Assembly: GCA_963791545.1 (NCBI GenBank)
Contig: CAWBSR010000017.1
Location: 248,001-312,000, forward strand
DNA from: JALYXV01 sp963791545
GTDB taxonomy: Bacteria; Actinomycetota; Acidimicrobiia; Acidimicrobiales; Palsa-688
Direction: 5' to 3'
Length of the DNA stretch: 64,000 bases
Part shown: positions 7,957-16,024 of the stretch, in pieces
Layout of the letters: each line of letters begins with the position of its first letter
Position numbering within the stretch: the stretch's first letter is position 1
Made by a program: the position numbers and the translations under genes
Notes under the pieces: generated by a model
Told to the model about the DNA's origin: nothing
What the model saw: the letters and a program-made list of their open reading frames with translations, nothing else
Databases searched by the model: none

Positions 7957-8988
7957 TCAGCCGACCCGATGGCTGAGGGAGAGGCCGAAGTCGCCGCCCC
8001 CGTCGGTCCACCAGCGGTCCCGGTGGAAGCCCGCGGCCGCCAGTTCGTCGGCAACCCGCGAGGGCCGGAACTTGGCGCTGATCTCGGTGCGAATCTCCTC
8101 ACCGGCTGTGAAGCGGACCTTGAGGGGCAGGTCGGAGACGGTGACCGTTTGTTCCCCCCGGGAGCGCAGGCGCATCTCGATCCATTCCTCGGCCTCGTTC
8201 CACACCGCCACGTGGGCGAAACCGTCGAGGTCGAAGTCGGCGCTCAGCTGGCGGTTGATGACCGCCAGCACGTTGCGGTTGAACTCGGCGGTGACGCCCG
8301 CCGGGTCGTCATAGGCGAGGACCAGCCGGTCCCGGGCCTTAACCAGGTCGGTCCCGAGGAGGAGCTGGTCACCGGGGGCCAGGGCGGCGGAGAGCTCGCC
8401 CAGGAACGTTGCGCGTCGGGGCGGCTCGAAGTTGCCGATCGTCCCGCCCAGGAACGCCACCAGGCGGTGGCCCGGTTCGCCGATCTCGGTCAACACCGCC
8501 AGATGACGGTCGAAGTCGCCTACCACCGCGTGCACCGCCAGGTCGGCGTCTTGGTAGCGGTCCGCCAGCGTGGCCGCGGCGGCGCGCAGGGTTTCCTCGC
8601 TGACGTCGAAGGGGACGAAGGTGCGCAGCGGGCCGGCGGCGCCCGCAGCTCCGGCGCTTCGAGCGGTGCCGGTCGTGCCCGCGTCGAGTAGGAGCCGGGT
8701 CTTGTCGGAGGTTCCCGAACCGAGTTCGATCAGGGTCTCGATGCGGTGGCCTCCCCCTCCCATGATCTCGCCCGCCCGGGCCTCGAGGATGGCCCGCTCA
8801 CAGCGGGTCGGGTAGTACTCGGGCAACCGGGTGATCTCGTCGAACAACTGCGAGCCCCGCTCGTCGTAGAACCACTTGGGGGGCAGCGTGCGTTGCCCCT
8901 CGGCGGCGGACAGGCCCGAGGCGACGTCGGCCCGCAGGGCGCGGGCGAGGTGGTCGGGGCTCAGCAACACGTCGATGGTCGGTTTCAC
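7957..8988 (-). CDS. egtD: L-histidine N-alpha-methyltransferase
   Basis: EgtD (343 residues) trimethylates the alpha-amino group of histidine with three S-adenosylmethionines, giving hercynine, the first committed intermediate of ergothioneine. The whole length matches the family, with PPKWFYDERGSQLFDEIT near residue 37, the SAM-binding ELGSGTSDKTR, and FLGGTIGNFEP. Its ATG overlaps the egtC stop (ATGA), placing it last in a four-gene operon. The 238-base gap after it, up to the small surface protein start at 7718, is relatively AT-rich and holds that gene's upstream region; no further gene is visible in it. Confidence 0.95.
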   Translation of the reverse strand: MKPTIDVLLSPDHLARALRADVASGLSAAEGQRTLPPKWFYDERGSQLFDEITRLPEYYPTRCERAILEARAGEIMGGGGHRIETLIELGSGTSDKTRLLLDAGTTGTARSAGAAGAAGPLRTFVPFDVSEETLRAAAATLADRYQDADLAVHAVVGDFDRHLAVLTEIGEPGHRLVAFLGGTIGNFEPPRRATFLGELSAALAPGDQLLLGTDLVKARDRLVLAYDDPAGVTAEFNRNVLAVINRQLSADFDLDGFAHVAVWNEAEEWIEMRLRSRGEQTVTVSDLPLKVRFTAGEEIRTEISAKFRPSRVADELAAAGFHRDRWWTDGGGDFGLSLSHRVG

Positions 8989-9809
8989 GGGGTGCGAGCT
9001 CCTTGTTGGGCGTCGGTGGCGTCGGTGACGTCGGTGACGTCGGTGGCGTCGGTGACGTCGGTGGCGTCGGTGGCGTCGGTGGTTACGGGGGTGATCTCGG
9101 GGGTGGGGCGGGCGGCGGTGGCGACGAGGAGCGAGTGATCGGCGACCGCGACCCAGTCGGGCCCGTCATCGAGGGGCTCGGAGGCGACGATCACGCCGCC
9201 CGGGCCAGGTAGCGAACGCCACCAGAGGGTGTCCCCCCACGCGGTGGCCCAGATGGTGGCGCCGTCGGTGAGCAGCAGGTTGAGGCGCCCGGGGAGCCAG
9301 GTCACCAGTTCCGTGATCGCCGCCGCCGGATCATGGCCGGCGTCGAGGTGGTCGAGGAGCAGGGCGAAGACCACCTCGGCGTCGCTCGTGCCCTCGAAGC
9401 CCCGTTGCCGGCGGGCCGAAACCCGGCCCCGAAGCGCCACCAGGTCGGCGGGGACCGCCCCATTGAGGGAGAACAGCCACGGACCCTCGGTGAACGGCGC
9501 CGCCCCGGTTTCCTCGATCGGTGCCGGCGGGGTGGCGGAACGAACCGCCCCCAGGATGCACCCCGACCGCACCACCCGGGCCAGCGACTCCAGCGACCGG
9601 TCGCCCCACATGGGCCCGGCCCGCCGAAAGCGGGCCGGTTCTGGTGCGATCTCGGGCTGGTACCAGCCCACGCCGTAGCCGTCCGCGTTGACGGTGCCGT
9701 GACGCTGCTGGCGGGGTGCCCAGCTCTGGCGCAGCAGGGACTGGGGCGGGTCGTAGAGAAGCGATGCCAGGGTCACGGGTGGCCCCAGGTACGCCAGGTG
9801 CCGGCACAT
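8985..9809 (-). CDS. egtC: Gamma-glutamyl-hercynylcysteine sulfoxide hydrolase
   Basis: EgtC (274 residues) is a class II glutamine-amidotransferase-fold hydrolase that removes the gamma-glutamyl group from the EgtB product. The nucleophile Cys2 is in place (start MCRHLAYLG), which fixes the ATG at 9809, and NADGYGVGWY and SLNGA match Ntn-hydrolase motifs. The C-terminus carries an unusual tail of repeated Asp-Ala-Thr and Asp-Val-Thr units encoded by a 9-base tandem repeat. An 81-base gap separates it from egtB, and it overlaps egtD by 4 bases. Confidence 0.93.
   Translation of the reverse strand: MCRHLAYLGPPVTLASLLYDPPQSLLRQSWAPRQQRHGTVNADGYGVGWYQPEIAPEPARFRRAGPMWGDRSLESLARVVRSGCILGAVRSATPPAPIEETGAAPFTEGPWLFSLNGAVPADLVALRGRVSARRQRGFEGTSDAEVVFALLLDHLDAGHDPAAAITELVTWLPGRLNLLLTDGATIWATAWGDTLWWRSLPGPGGVIVASEPLDDGPDWVAVADHSLLVATAARPTPEITPVTTDATDATDVTDATDVTDVTDATDAQQGARTP
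9012..9083 (-). repeat. 9-bp tandem repeat inside egtC
   Basis: Eight consecutive copies of GTCGGTGRC-like 9-mers (plus-strand reading; the last unit ends in GGT) encode the Thr-Asp-Ala/Thr-Asp-Val tail of EgtC. Being a multiple of three, copy-number change would keep the frame. Confidence 0.9.
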
Positions 9810-9890
9810 ATCAGGTTTAGGGGAGCGGTGCGAGGGCTCTTGTACCCCAGGGGATACCCGAGCCGTCGCACCCCCCGCCCGGGGGCCCCA

Positions 9891-11231
9891 TCAGTCGTCC
9901 CGGGCGCAGCGGAAGCCCGCGAAGATCTGGCGACGGATGGGGTAGTCCCAGTTTCGGAACGTGGACCGCACCGCACTCGGGTGGGTGGCCCACGATCCCC
10001 CGCGGAGGACCTTGTAATCGGGTCCGAAGAACACCTCCGAGTACTCCCGGTACGGGAAGCTGGCGAAACCCGGGTAGGGCGTAAAGTCCGAGGCGGTCCA
10101 CTCCCACACGTCGCCGATGAGCTGCTCCGCCCCGCAGGGCGCGGCGCCCCCCGGATAGGCGCCGGCTGGGGCGGGCCGGAAGTGACGGCCGCCCAGGTTG
10201 GCCACTCCGTCGCCGGGGGCCGCCTCGCCCCACGGGTACCGCGACGCCATAGGAGGCCGGCGCCCGGGCGACCAGCGGGCCGCCTTCTCCCACTCCTGCT
10301 CGGTTGGCAGCCGCTTGCCGGCCCAGCGGGCAAAGGCGTCAGCCTCGTACCAGCACACGTGCTGGGCCGGCTCGTCGGGCGGCACTTCCTCGATCCAACC
10401 GAAGCGGTTGCGCGTCCAGGAAGACCCGCCGTCCCGACCGTCGCGGTGCCAGAACCGCGGCGCCTCGAGATGGGACTCGACGCGGAACGCCCAGCCCTCC
10501 GGGGTCCACAACTCCTGTCGCCGGTAACCCCCGTCGGCGATGAAGGCCTCGATCGCCCCGTTGGTCACGGGCCAGGTGTCGATCCAGAAGGCGGGGAGGT
10601 CGACGGTGTGCCGGGGCCGTTCGTTGTCGTAACCCCACGCCTCGTCGTCGGTGCCCATCTCGAACTCGCCCGCCGGCACGAGGACCTCGCAGGGCCGGCC
10701 GGGGGCGGTCGCAGGGACCGGTGGTGGGGCGGGCGCCACCGGGCGGTAGCCGTCGCCGTCCATCAGCTGCAGCGTGGCCAGCATCGTCTCGTCGTGCTGG
10801 TGCTCGTGCTGGACGACGAGGCCGACCACGAAGCCGCCCGCCAGCAGCGGAGTCGCGGGGTCGAAGTCGACCGTCTCCAGGACATCCAGCGCCCGGCCCC
10901 GCACCTGGCGGAGATAGCGGCGAGCCTCGGCCGGCCCCAACAGGGGTAGCGCGGGCCGCTCGGCGCGGCGGTGGCGGAAGGCGTCGTACATGGCATCCAG
11001 CTCTGGCGCCACCCCGGCCCGGCCGCCTGCCGCCCGCACCAGCCACAGGTCCTCGTAGTTGCCGACGTGGGCCAGGTCCCATATCAGCGGCGACATGAGC
11101 CCGGAGTGCTGGCGGGTCAGGGACGCCTCGTCGAGGGGGGCCAGCAGGTCCAGCGACCGGCTCCGGACCGCCTCGAGCTCCGCCGCCGCCTGCTCCCTGA
11201 GTCCGACGACTCCGACGGCTGCTACTGCCAT
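9891..11231 (-). CDS. egtB: Hercynine oxygenase (iron-dependent sulfoxide synthase)
   Basis: EgtB (446 residues) uses iron and oxygen to join hercynine and gamma-glutamylcysteine as a sulfoxide. The N-terminal DinB-like domain supplies the iron ligands: HEHQHDE fits the H-x3-H-x-E motif, and another histidine lies in WDLAHVGNYE. The C-terminal formylglycine-generating-enzyme-like domain runs from about residue 175 (VPAGEFEMGTDDE) to the end (GGSWATHPSAVRSTFRNWDY and GFRCAR). The start lies inside the end of egtA: ATG at 11231 or 11243 are both possible, with an AGAAGGG ribosome site just before them. Confidence 0.94.
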   Translation of the reverse strand: MAVAAVGVVGLREQAAAELEAVRSRSLDLLAPLDEASLTRQHSGLMSPLIWDLAHVGNYEDLWLVRAAGGRAGVAPELDAMYDAFRHRRAERPALPLLGPAEARRYLRQVRGRALDVLETVDFDPATPLLAGGFVVGLVVQHEHQHDETMLATLQLMDGDGYRPVAPAPPPVPATAPGRPCEVLVPAGEFEMGTDDEAWGYDNERPRHTVDLPAFWIDTWPVTNGAIEAFIADGGYRRQELWTPEGWAFRVESHLEAPRFWHRDGRDGGSSWTRNRFGWIEEVPPDEPAQHVCWYEADAFARWAGKRLPTEQEWEKAARWSPGRRPPMASRYPWGEAAPGDGVANLGGRHFRPAPAGAYPGGAAPCGAEQLIGDVWEWTASDFTPYPGFASFPYREYSEVFFGPDYKVLRGGSWATHPSAVRSTFRNWDYPIRRQIFAGFRCARDD

Positions 11232-12385
11232 GGGGGTTCGCATCCCTTCTGCACCGTGGCCGCCCACTGCTCGACCATCACCGCGGTCGTCATGTCGACG
11301 CCGACGCGATGCAAACCGGTCAGCGCCCGCCGGGCGCAGATGGCCGCCGCCGCGGCCAGGGCGGGATCGCCCAGCCCGTCGGTCGCCGCCTCCCACCAGC
11401 GGTCGGCGACCGGCCGGCACGCCCGCTCGGCGTCACCGTCATCGACCAGGACGGCCGCCACCGCGACCGGTACCCGCCACCAGGGGTCGGGGAGGGCGTC
11501 GATCATCCGCAGCTCCAGCCAGCCCCGGGGCCGCACGGGTGGAAACAGCGTGGTCAGGTGGTAGGCCACGTCCTCACAGCTGGGCCAGCCCAGCCGATGG
11601 CCGTGCTCGATCCACGCCCGGGCCGTGATCGCCTCGTCGACCAGGGCGTGGTGCTCGCCGCCGGCGCGGATCAGCATCACCTGGGCGTCCAGGGCGTAGT
11701 CGACCCACGCCTGAGCCGGGTCCTGGTCGTCACCGCCCCTCTCGCGGGGTCCGCACGGGACGGGGCCGGTGCGGCTCGGGTCCAGCGCCAGCCAAGTGGC
11801 CATTCGGCTGGGGAAGCCCGGCGCCGGCGGCGAGGAAGCGAAGGCGGCCGCCAGGACGGGCCCCAGCCGGTTGGCGGCCCGCCACCGCCGGGCGCCCCGG
11901 GACCCGGCGCCCAAGCCCAAGTTGACCTGGACCGAGGCGGTGGCGCACATCATGGTGCGGCCCGCCTCCGGCCACTGGCGGTCGAAGTAGGCCTCCATGG
12001 CCCGGTACCGGGGAGAGTCGATCAGCCGCGGCGGCGGTACCGGGAGCCTTCCTCGTTGGCCGAGGTCGACACCAAGGTGGGAAAAGGCCAGCCGGGTGGC
12101 GGCTAGGTCGGCGCTCAGGCTGTCGCACGCCGCGGCGACGGTCATCTGGGGCGGTGAGCTCAGCTCGACCTGGCCACCAGGTTCAAAGGTGAGGCGGCTG
12201 CCGGCGGGTAACTCCACTGCCGGTAGTCGCTCGGGGTGGATGGGGGGACTGGGAAAGCTCTCGAGCTCGACACCGACGGTGCGGTGCGAACTGGGGGTGG
12301 GGACGGCGCCGGTGGGGCCGAAGCCGCACCCGGCGATCAGGGAGCAGGCGTCAGCCAACTCCAGTCGTCTAACCGGGGTGGGCAT
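11222..12385 (-). CDS. egtA: Glutamate--cysteine ligase of ergothioneine synthesis
   Basis: EgtA (387 residues) makes gamma-glutamylcysteine, the sulfur donor for EgtB. The sequence fits the GCS2-like family used by actinobacteria: VGVELESF near the N-terminus, an MMCATASVQVNLGLG substrate loop and WLALDPSRTGP. It begins the four-gene operon egtA-egtB-egtC-egtD; the pyridoxal enzyme EgtE that ends the mycobacterial cluster is not beside it. The ATG at 12385 is 3 bases after the stop of a 27-codon leader ORF, so ribosomes finishing that leader could reinitiate here. Confidence 0.92.
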   Translation of the reverse strand: MPTPVRRLELADACSLIAGCGFGPTGAVPTPSSHRTVGVELESFPSPPIHPERLPAVELPAGSRLTFEPGGQVELSSPPQMTVAAACDSLSADLAATRLAFSHLGVDLGQRGRLPVPPPRLIDSPRYRAMEAYFDRQWPEAGRTMMCATASVQVNLGLGAGSRGARRWRAANRLGPVLAAAFASSPPAPGFPSRMATWLALDPSRTGPVPCGPRERGGDDQDPAQAWVDYALDAQVMLIRAGGEHHALVDEAITARAWIEHGHRLGWPSCEDVAYHLTTLFPPVRPRGWLELRMIDALPDPWWRVPVAVAAVLVDDGDAERACRPVADRWWEAATDGLGDPALAAAAAICARRALTGLHRVGVDMTTAVMVEQWAATVQKGCEPPWQ

Positions 12386-12388
12386 CGC

Positions 12389-12472
12389 TCAGCGGTGCCC
12401 GCATTGAGCGGAAACCCACGCCGCGTTGCGGACCGGTGCCAGCCAGAGCTGTAGGCGGAAGTACGGCGCCAT
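12389..12472 (-). CDS. 27-residue leader ORF upstream of egtA
   Basis: This short reading frame has the strongest ribosome site in the area (AAAGGAGGGAGCG before ATG) and stops 3 bases before the egtA ATG. The peptide is rich in Leu, Arg and Trp and ends with Ala-Gln-Cys-Gly-His-Arg. Its strong site and its position suggest translational coupling or leader-peptide control of the ergothioneine operon. It has no recognised family, and whether the peptide itself matters is unknown. Confidence 0.6.
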   Translation of the reverse strand: MAPYFRLQLWLAPVRNAAWVSAQCGHR

Positions 12473-12484
12473 CGCTCCCTCCTT

Positions 12485-12548
12485 TGTCAGTGTTGCTGTC
12501 AGTGATGCGTCCGGGAAGACATTCCCGTGGCTATCTCGCCCTAACCTA
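12485..12548 (-). promoter_or_regulatory. Leader/promoter region of the ergothioneine operon
   Basis: On the minus strand a TAGGTT box (12548-12543) would start a transcript near 12536, giving about 64 bases before the leader ORF. Within it lie a hairpin with arms CGGGAA/TTCCCG (12512-12527, 4-base loop) and two direct copies of TGTCAGTG (12485-12492 and 12497-12504, plus-strand reading), one helical turn apart. These could bind a regulator or fold as RNA. Confidence 0.5.
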
Positions 12549-12612
12549 CGGAACCGGGACCTCTTATGGATCGCATCGCGCCTTTCACTTCTTGCGCCAG
12601 GCTTAACTTTCG

Positions 12613-15600
12613 GTGAACGAGGCACCCCGGTGGTGGGTCGACAGCCTCCGGGCGGCGCTCGAGGAGGCCGGTCGCCCGGGCGGATGGGCCGAGGCGTTCG
12701 CGGCTCGGGTCCCGAGCGGCTATATCGAGCGCACCGAGGCGCCCGCCGCCGTGGCCGACCTGATCGAGCTGGGCCTGCTGGGCGGGGAGGCAGGCGATCG
12801 TACGGTGCGTATGGCGGTCCAGCCCGACCCCGACCCCGGCGCCGGTATGTTCCGGTTCCGGCTCTACGCCCGGGGGGCGGTGGAGCTGTCCACCTTCGTG
12901 CCCATCCTGGAAAGCTTCGGGCTGACCGTGGTGGAGGCGGTCCCCCACCAGATCCAGTCACCCGGCGGCGGCAAGGCGCTGCACCTGGCCGATTTCGGGT
13001 TGCGGGCCCGGGGCCGCTGGCCTTTCGACCCGGCGACCGACGGACCCCGCCTGGTGGCGGCGGTCCAGGCGGCGTGGCGGGACGAGGCCGAGGTGGACTC
13101 CCTCAACCGGCTGGTCGTGTGCGCCGGGGTCGACTGGCATGACGTGGTGGTCCTGCGGGCCTACCGCCGCTACCGCCGCCAGGTGGGAACCACTTGGACC
13201 GACCGCCAGCTCGACGATCCGCTGGTCGAGTTTCCCGGGGTGGCGGTGGCCCTGCTGCGCTATTTCGGAGCCCGCTTCGGGCCGCCCGCCACAGCCCCCC
13301 TCGGCGTCGCCGCAGACGACGCGGCCGCAGGCGCCGCCCGGCAGGCGGTGCTGGAACGCCTGACCGCGGTCGAGCGCTTGGAACAGGACCAGGTGCTGCG
13401 GGCCTACCTCGCACTGGTGGACGCCACCGTGCGCACCAGCCACTACGCCCGCACCACAGCCGGCGAGCGCCTCCCCACCCTCACCCTGAAGATGGATGCC
13501 GCCCGGGTGCCGGAGCTGCCGCCGCCGCGCCCCAGCGTGGAAACCTTCGTGTACGCCCCCCGGGTTGAGGGCATCCACCTCCGGGCGGGACCCATCGCGC
13601 GGGGCGGGATCCGTTGGAGCGACCGCCAGGACGACCTGCGCACCGAGGTTCTGGGGTTGGTGCGGGCCCAGATCCTGAAGAACGCGGGCATCGTCCCCAC
13701 CGGCGCCAAAGGCGGCTACGTCTGCAAGCCGATGGCCGGGGCGGCCGACTACGCCTCCGAGCGGTCGGCGGTCGATGTCCGCACCGAGGTCCGGGAGTGC
13801 TACCGGTTGTTCGTCAGCGGGCTGCTGGACATCACCGACAACGTGGTGGGAGGCCGGGTCGTCCCGCCGCCGGGGGTGCGGCCCGCCGACGGCGGAGACT
13901 CCTATCTGGTCGTGGCCGCCGACCGGGGAACCGCGGCGTTCTCCGACCTGGCCAACGAGATCAGCGCCGGTTACCGGTTCTGGCTGGGTGACGCCTTCGC
14001 CTCGGGCGGCCATCACGGTTACGACCACAAGGCCATGGGCATCACCGCCCGTGGCGCCTGGGTGGCGGCCCGCCAGCACTTCCGTCAGCTAGGGATCGAC
14101 CCCGAACGCGAGGAGATACGGGTCATCGGGGTGGGCGACATGTCCGGGGACGTGTTCGGCAATGGCATGCTCCTCAGCGGGACGATCAAGCTGATCGCGG
14201 CTTTCGACCACCGGCATATCTTCGTGGACCCCGATCCCGACCCCGTCGCCTCCTTCGAGGTCCGGACCCGCCTGTTCGAGACACTGGGATCGACCTGGCG
14301 CGACTACGACCGATCGGTGCTGTCGGCTGGCGGCGGGGTGTGGTCGCGCACCACCAAGGAGATCGTCCTGTCGCCCGAGGCTCAGGCCGCGGTGGGCGTG
14401 ACCGCCGGGGTGGTCAGCCCTCCGGAGCTGGTCTCGGCCATCCTCACCGCGTCCGCCGACCTCCTCTGGCTCGGTGGGATCGGCACCTTTGTCAAGGCGC
14501 CGGGGGAGTCCCACGCCGAGGTCGGCGACCGGGCCAATGACGTGGTGCGGGTCAACGCCGACCAGGTCCGGGCCCGGGTGGTCGCCGAGGGCGGCAACCT
14601 GGGCTTCACCCAGAGGGCCCGAATCGCCTACTCCCGGCGGGGCGGCAAGATCAACACCGACTTCATCGACAACGCGGCCGGTGTGGCCACCTCGGACTAC
14701 GAGGTCAACCTCAAGATCCTGCTGGCGCCGGCCATCGAAGAGGGGCGGCTGACGTGCGACGAGCGCGACGTTCTCTTGGCCTCGGTCGCAGGCGACGTGA
14801 CCCGGGCGGTGCTCCATGACGTGGGCCTGACCGCGCTGGCGGTCACCCGGGCCGTGCCCGCCAGCGCCGCCGACCTCGACGCCTATGACGCCTTGATGGG
14901 TGACCTCGAGGCCACCGGGCGCCTGGACCGGCAGGTGGAGTCGCTGCCGGGCGGGGAGGAAATGGCGGTGCGCCGGGCCGCCGGGGCGGGGCTGACCCGA
15001 CCAGAGGCGGCGGTGGTGCTCGCCCTGGCCAAGTCCGATCTGGCCGACGCCCTGGAGGCCTCCACCCTGGTCGCCGATCCCGCCGTCGGCGAGGCGGTGA
15101 CGGCGTACTTCCCGGTCCGCGTGGTCACCCGGTTCCCGGATCTGGTGGCGCGCCACCGGCTGTATCCCCAGCTGGCCTCCACCCGCCTGGCCCATGAGAT
15201 CGTCGACCGCATGGGGGTGACCTGGGCTCACGAGACGGCCGACGAACTCGGGATCTCCGTCGCCGACGTCGCCCGGGCCTACTGGGCGGCCCGGGACGGG
15301 CTGGCCGCGGAGCAGCGGTGGCAGGAGGTGGAGGCAATGGCTTCGACCATCGAGGCTGAGGCCGAGGCGCTGCTGGACCTGGCCGTGGGGGGTGCCGTCC
15401 ACCACCTGGCCCGGCGCTACCTGGTCGCCGGCCCGGCGCCGGTCGACGGGGCCGGCGTCCCCGGTGACCGGGCCATTGCCCGCCGGCTGGAAACGTGCGC
15501 CGTAAACGAGATGGGCGACGGCGCCGAGGGGAGGACCAAGGCTCTGGTCGAACTCGGGGTGGCACGGCGCCAGGCGGAGTCGTTCGCCCGCCTCTCCGTC

Positions 15601-15996
15601 GTCGCCGGCGCCGCCGACGTGGGGGCGGTCATCCGGGCGCGGGGCCTGCCCCCCGACGACACCGTGCAGGTGGCCGCGGCGTTCGAGTTATTCGCCACCG
15701 CGCTGGGATTGGCCGGCTTCCGCGAGGCCCTGGCCCGGTTGGGTGTCAGCAGCCGTTGGGGCCGGTGGCAGGTGCGCCGACTGGAGGACGACCTGGCCGA
15801 TCTGCAGCGCCAAGCGGTACTGCAGGCCCCGTCGCCGGGCGCCATGGCGGAATGGCTGGCCGCCCGCCAGGCATCGAAGGTCCGATTCCACCGCCTGGCC
15901 GCCCATCTCGGCGACCCCGACGCTGACGGCCACTCGCTGGCCGCGCTGGCGGTGCGGGCCCTCGCGGATCTCGTGAGTTCCCCGTATAGTTCGTAA
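12613..15996 (+). CDS. Large NAD-dependent glutamate dehydrogenase
   Basis: A 1127-residue member of the large NAD-GDH family, which oxidatively deaminates glutamate to 2-oxoglutarate. The catalytic domain has RGGIRWSDR, the conserved lysine motif PTGAKGGY, a Rossmann-type GVGDMSGDVFGNGM and IGGIGTFVKA-like segments. It is shorter than the roughly 1600-residue type of mycobacteria and lacks most of the N-terminal regulatory region; the length is close to the shorter large-GDH class. The start is GTG with no clear ribosome site, and a CAGGCT box at 12598-12603 suggests a leaderless message. It probably controls nitrogen and carbon balance. Confidence 0.9.
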   Translation: MNEAPRWWVDSLRAALEEAGRPGGWAEAFAARVPSGYIERTEAPAAVADLIELGLLGGEAGDRTVRMAVQPDPDPGAGMFRFRLYARGAVELSTFVPILESFGLTVVEAVPHQIQSPGGGKALHLADFGLRARGRWPFDPATDGPRLVAAVQAAWRDEAEVDSLNRLVVCAGVDWHDVVVLRAYRRYRRQVGTTWTDRQLDDPLVEFPGVAVALLRYFGARFGPPATAPLGVAADDAAAGAARQAVLERLTAVERLEQDQVLRAYLALVDATVRTSHYARTTAGERLPTLTLKMDAARVPELPPPRPSVETFVYAPRVEGIHLRAGPIARGGIRWSDRQDDLRTEVLGLVRAQILKNAGIVPTGAKGGYVCKPMAGAADYASERSAVDVRTEVRECYRLFVSGLLDITDNVVGGRVVPPPGVRPADGGDSYLVVAADRGTAAFSDLANEISAGYRFWLGDAFASGGHHGYDHKAMGITARGAWVAARQHFRQLGIDPEREEIRVIGVGDMSGDVFGNGMLLSGTIKLIAAFDHRHIFVDPDPDPVASFEVRTRLFETLGSTWRDYDRSVLSAGGGVWSRTTKEIVLSPEAQAAVGVTAGVVSPPELVSAILTASADLLWLGGIGTFVKAPGESHAEVGDRANDVVRVNADQVRARVVAEGGNLGFTQRARIAYSRRGGKINTDFIDNAAGVATSDYEVNLKILLAPAIEEGRLTCDERDVLLASVAGDVTRAVLHDVGLTALAVTRAVPASAADLDAYDALMGDLEATGRLDRQVESLPGGEEMAVRRAAGAGLTRPEAAVVLALAKSDLADALEASTLVADPAVGEAVTAYFPVRVVTRFPDLVARHRLYPQLASTRLAHEIVDRMGVTWAHETADELGISVADVARAYWAARDGLAAEQRWQEVEAMASTIEAEAEALLDLAVGGAVHHLARRYLVAGPAPVDGAGVPGDRAIARRLETCAVNEMGDGAEGRTKALVELGVARRQAESFARLSVVAGAADVGAVIRARGLPPDDTVQVAAAFELFATALGLAGFREALARLGVSSRWGRWQVRRLEDDLADLQRQAVLQAPSPGAMAEWLAARQASKVRFHRLAAHLGDPDADGHSLAALAVRALADLVSSPYSS
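15985..15990 (+). promoter_or_regulatory. Candidate -10 box (TATAGT) for the 8-span membrane gene
   Basis: TATAGT overlaps the last codons of the dehydrogenase gene, 34 bases before the ATG at 16025. A clear GGGGAGG ribosome site at 16011-16017 fits a short conventional leader. Confidence 0.45.
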
Positions 15997-16024
15997 AGGG
16001 CAGCAGCACAGGGGAGGCGAGCGC

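Noticed and set aside
9012..9083. Possible CRISPR-like or intergenic repeat array
   Set aside because: The units are 9 bases, without spacers, and continue the egtC reading frame.
9333..10949. Long plus-strand frame opposite egtC and egtB
   Set aside because: Both opposing genes are clear enzymes with catalytic motifs; the antisense frame has none.
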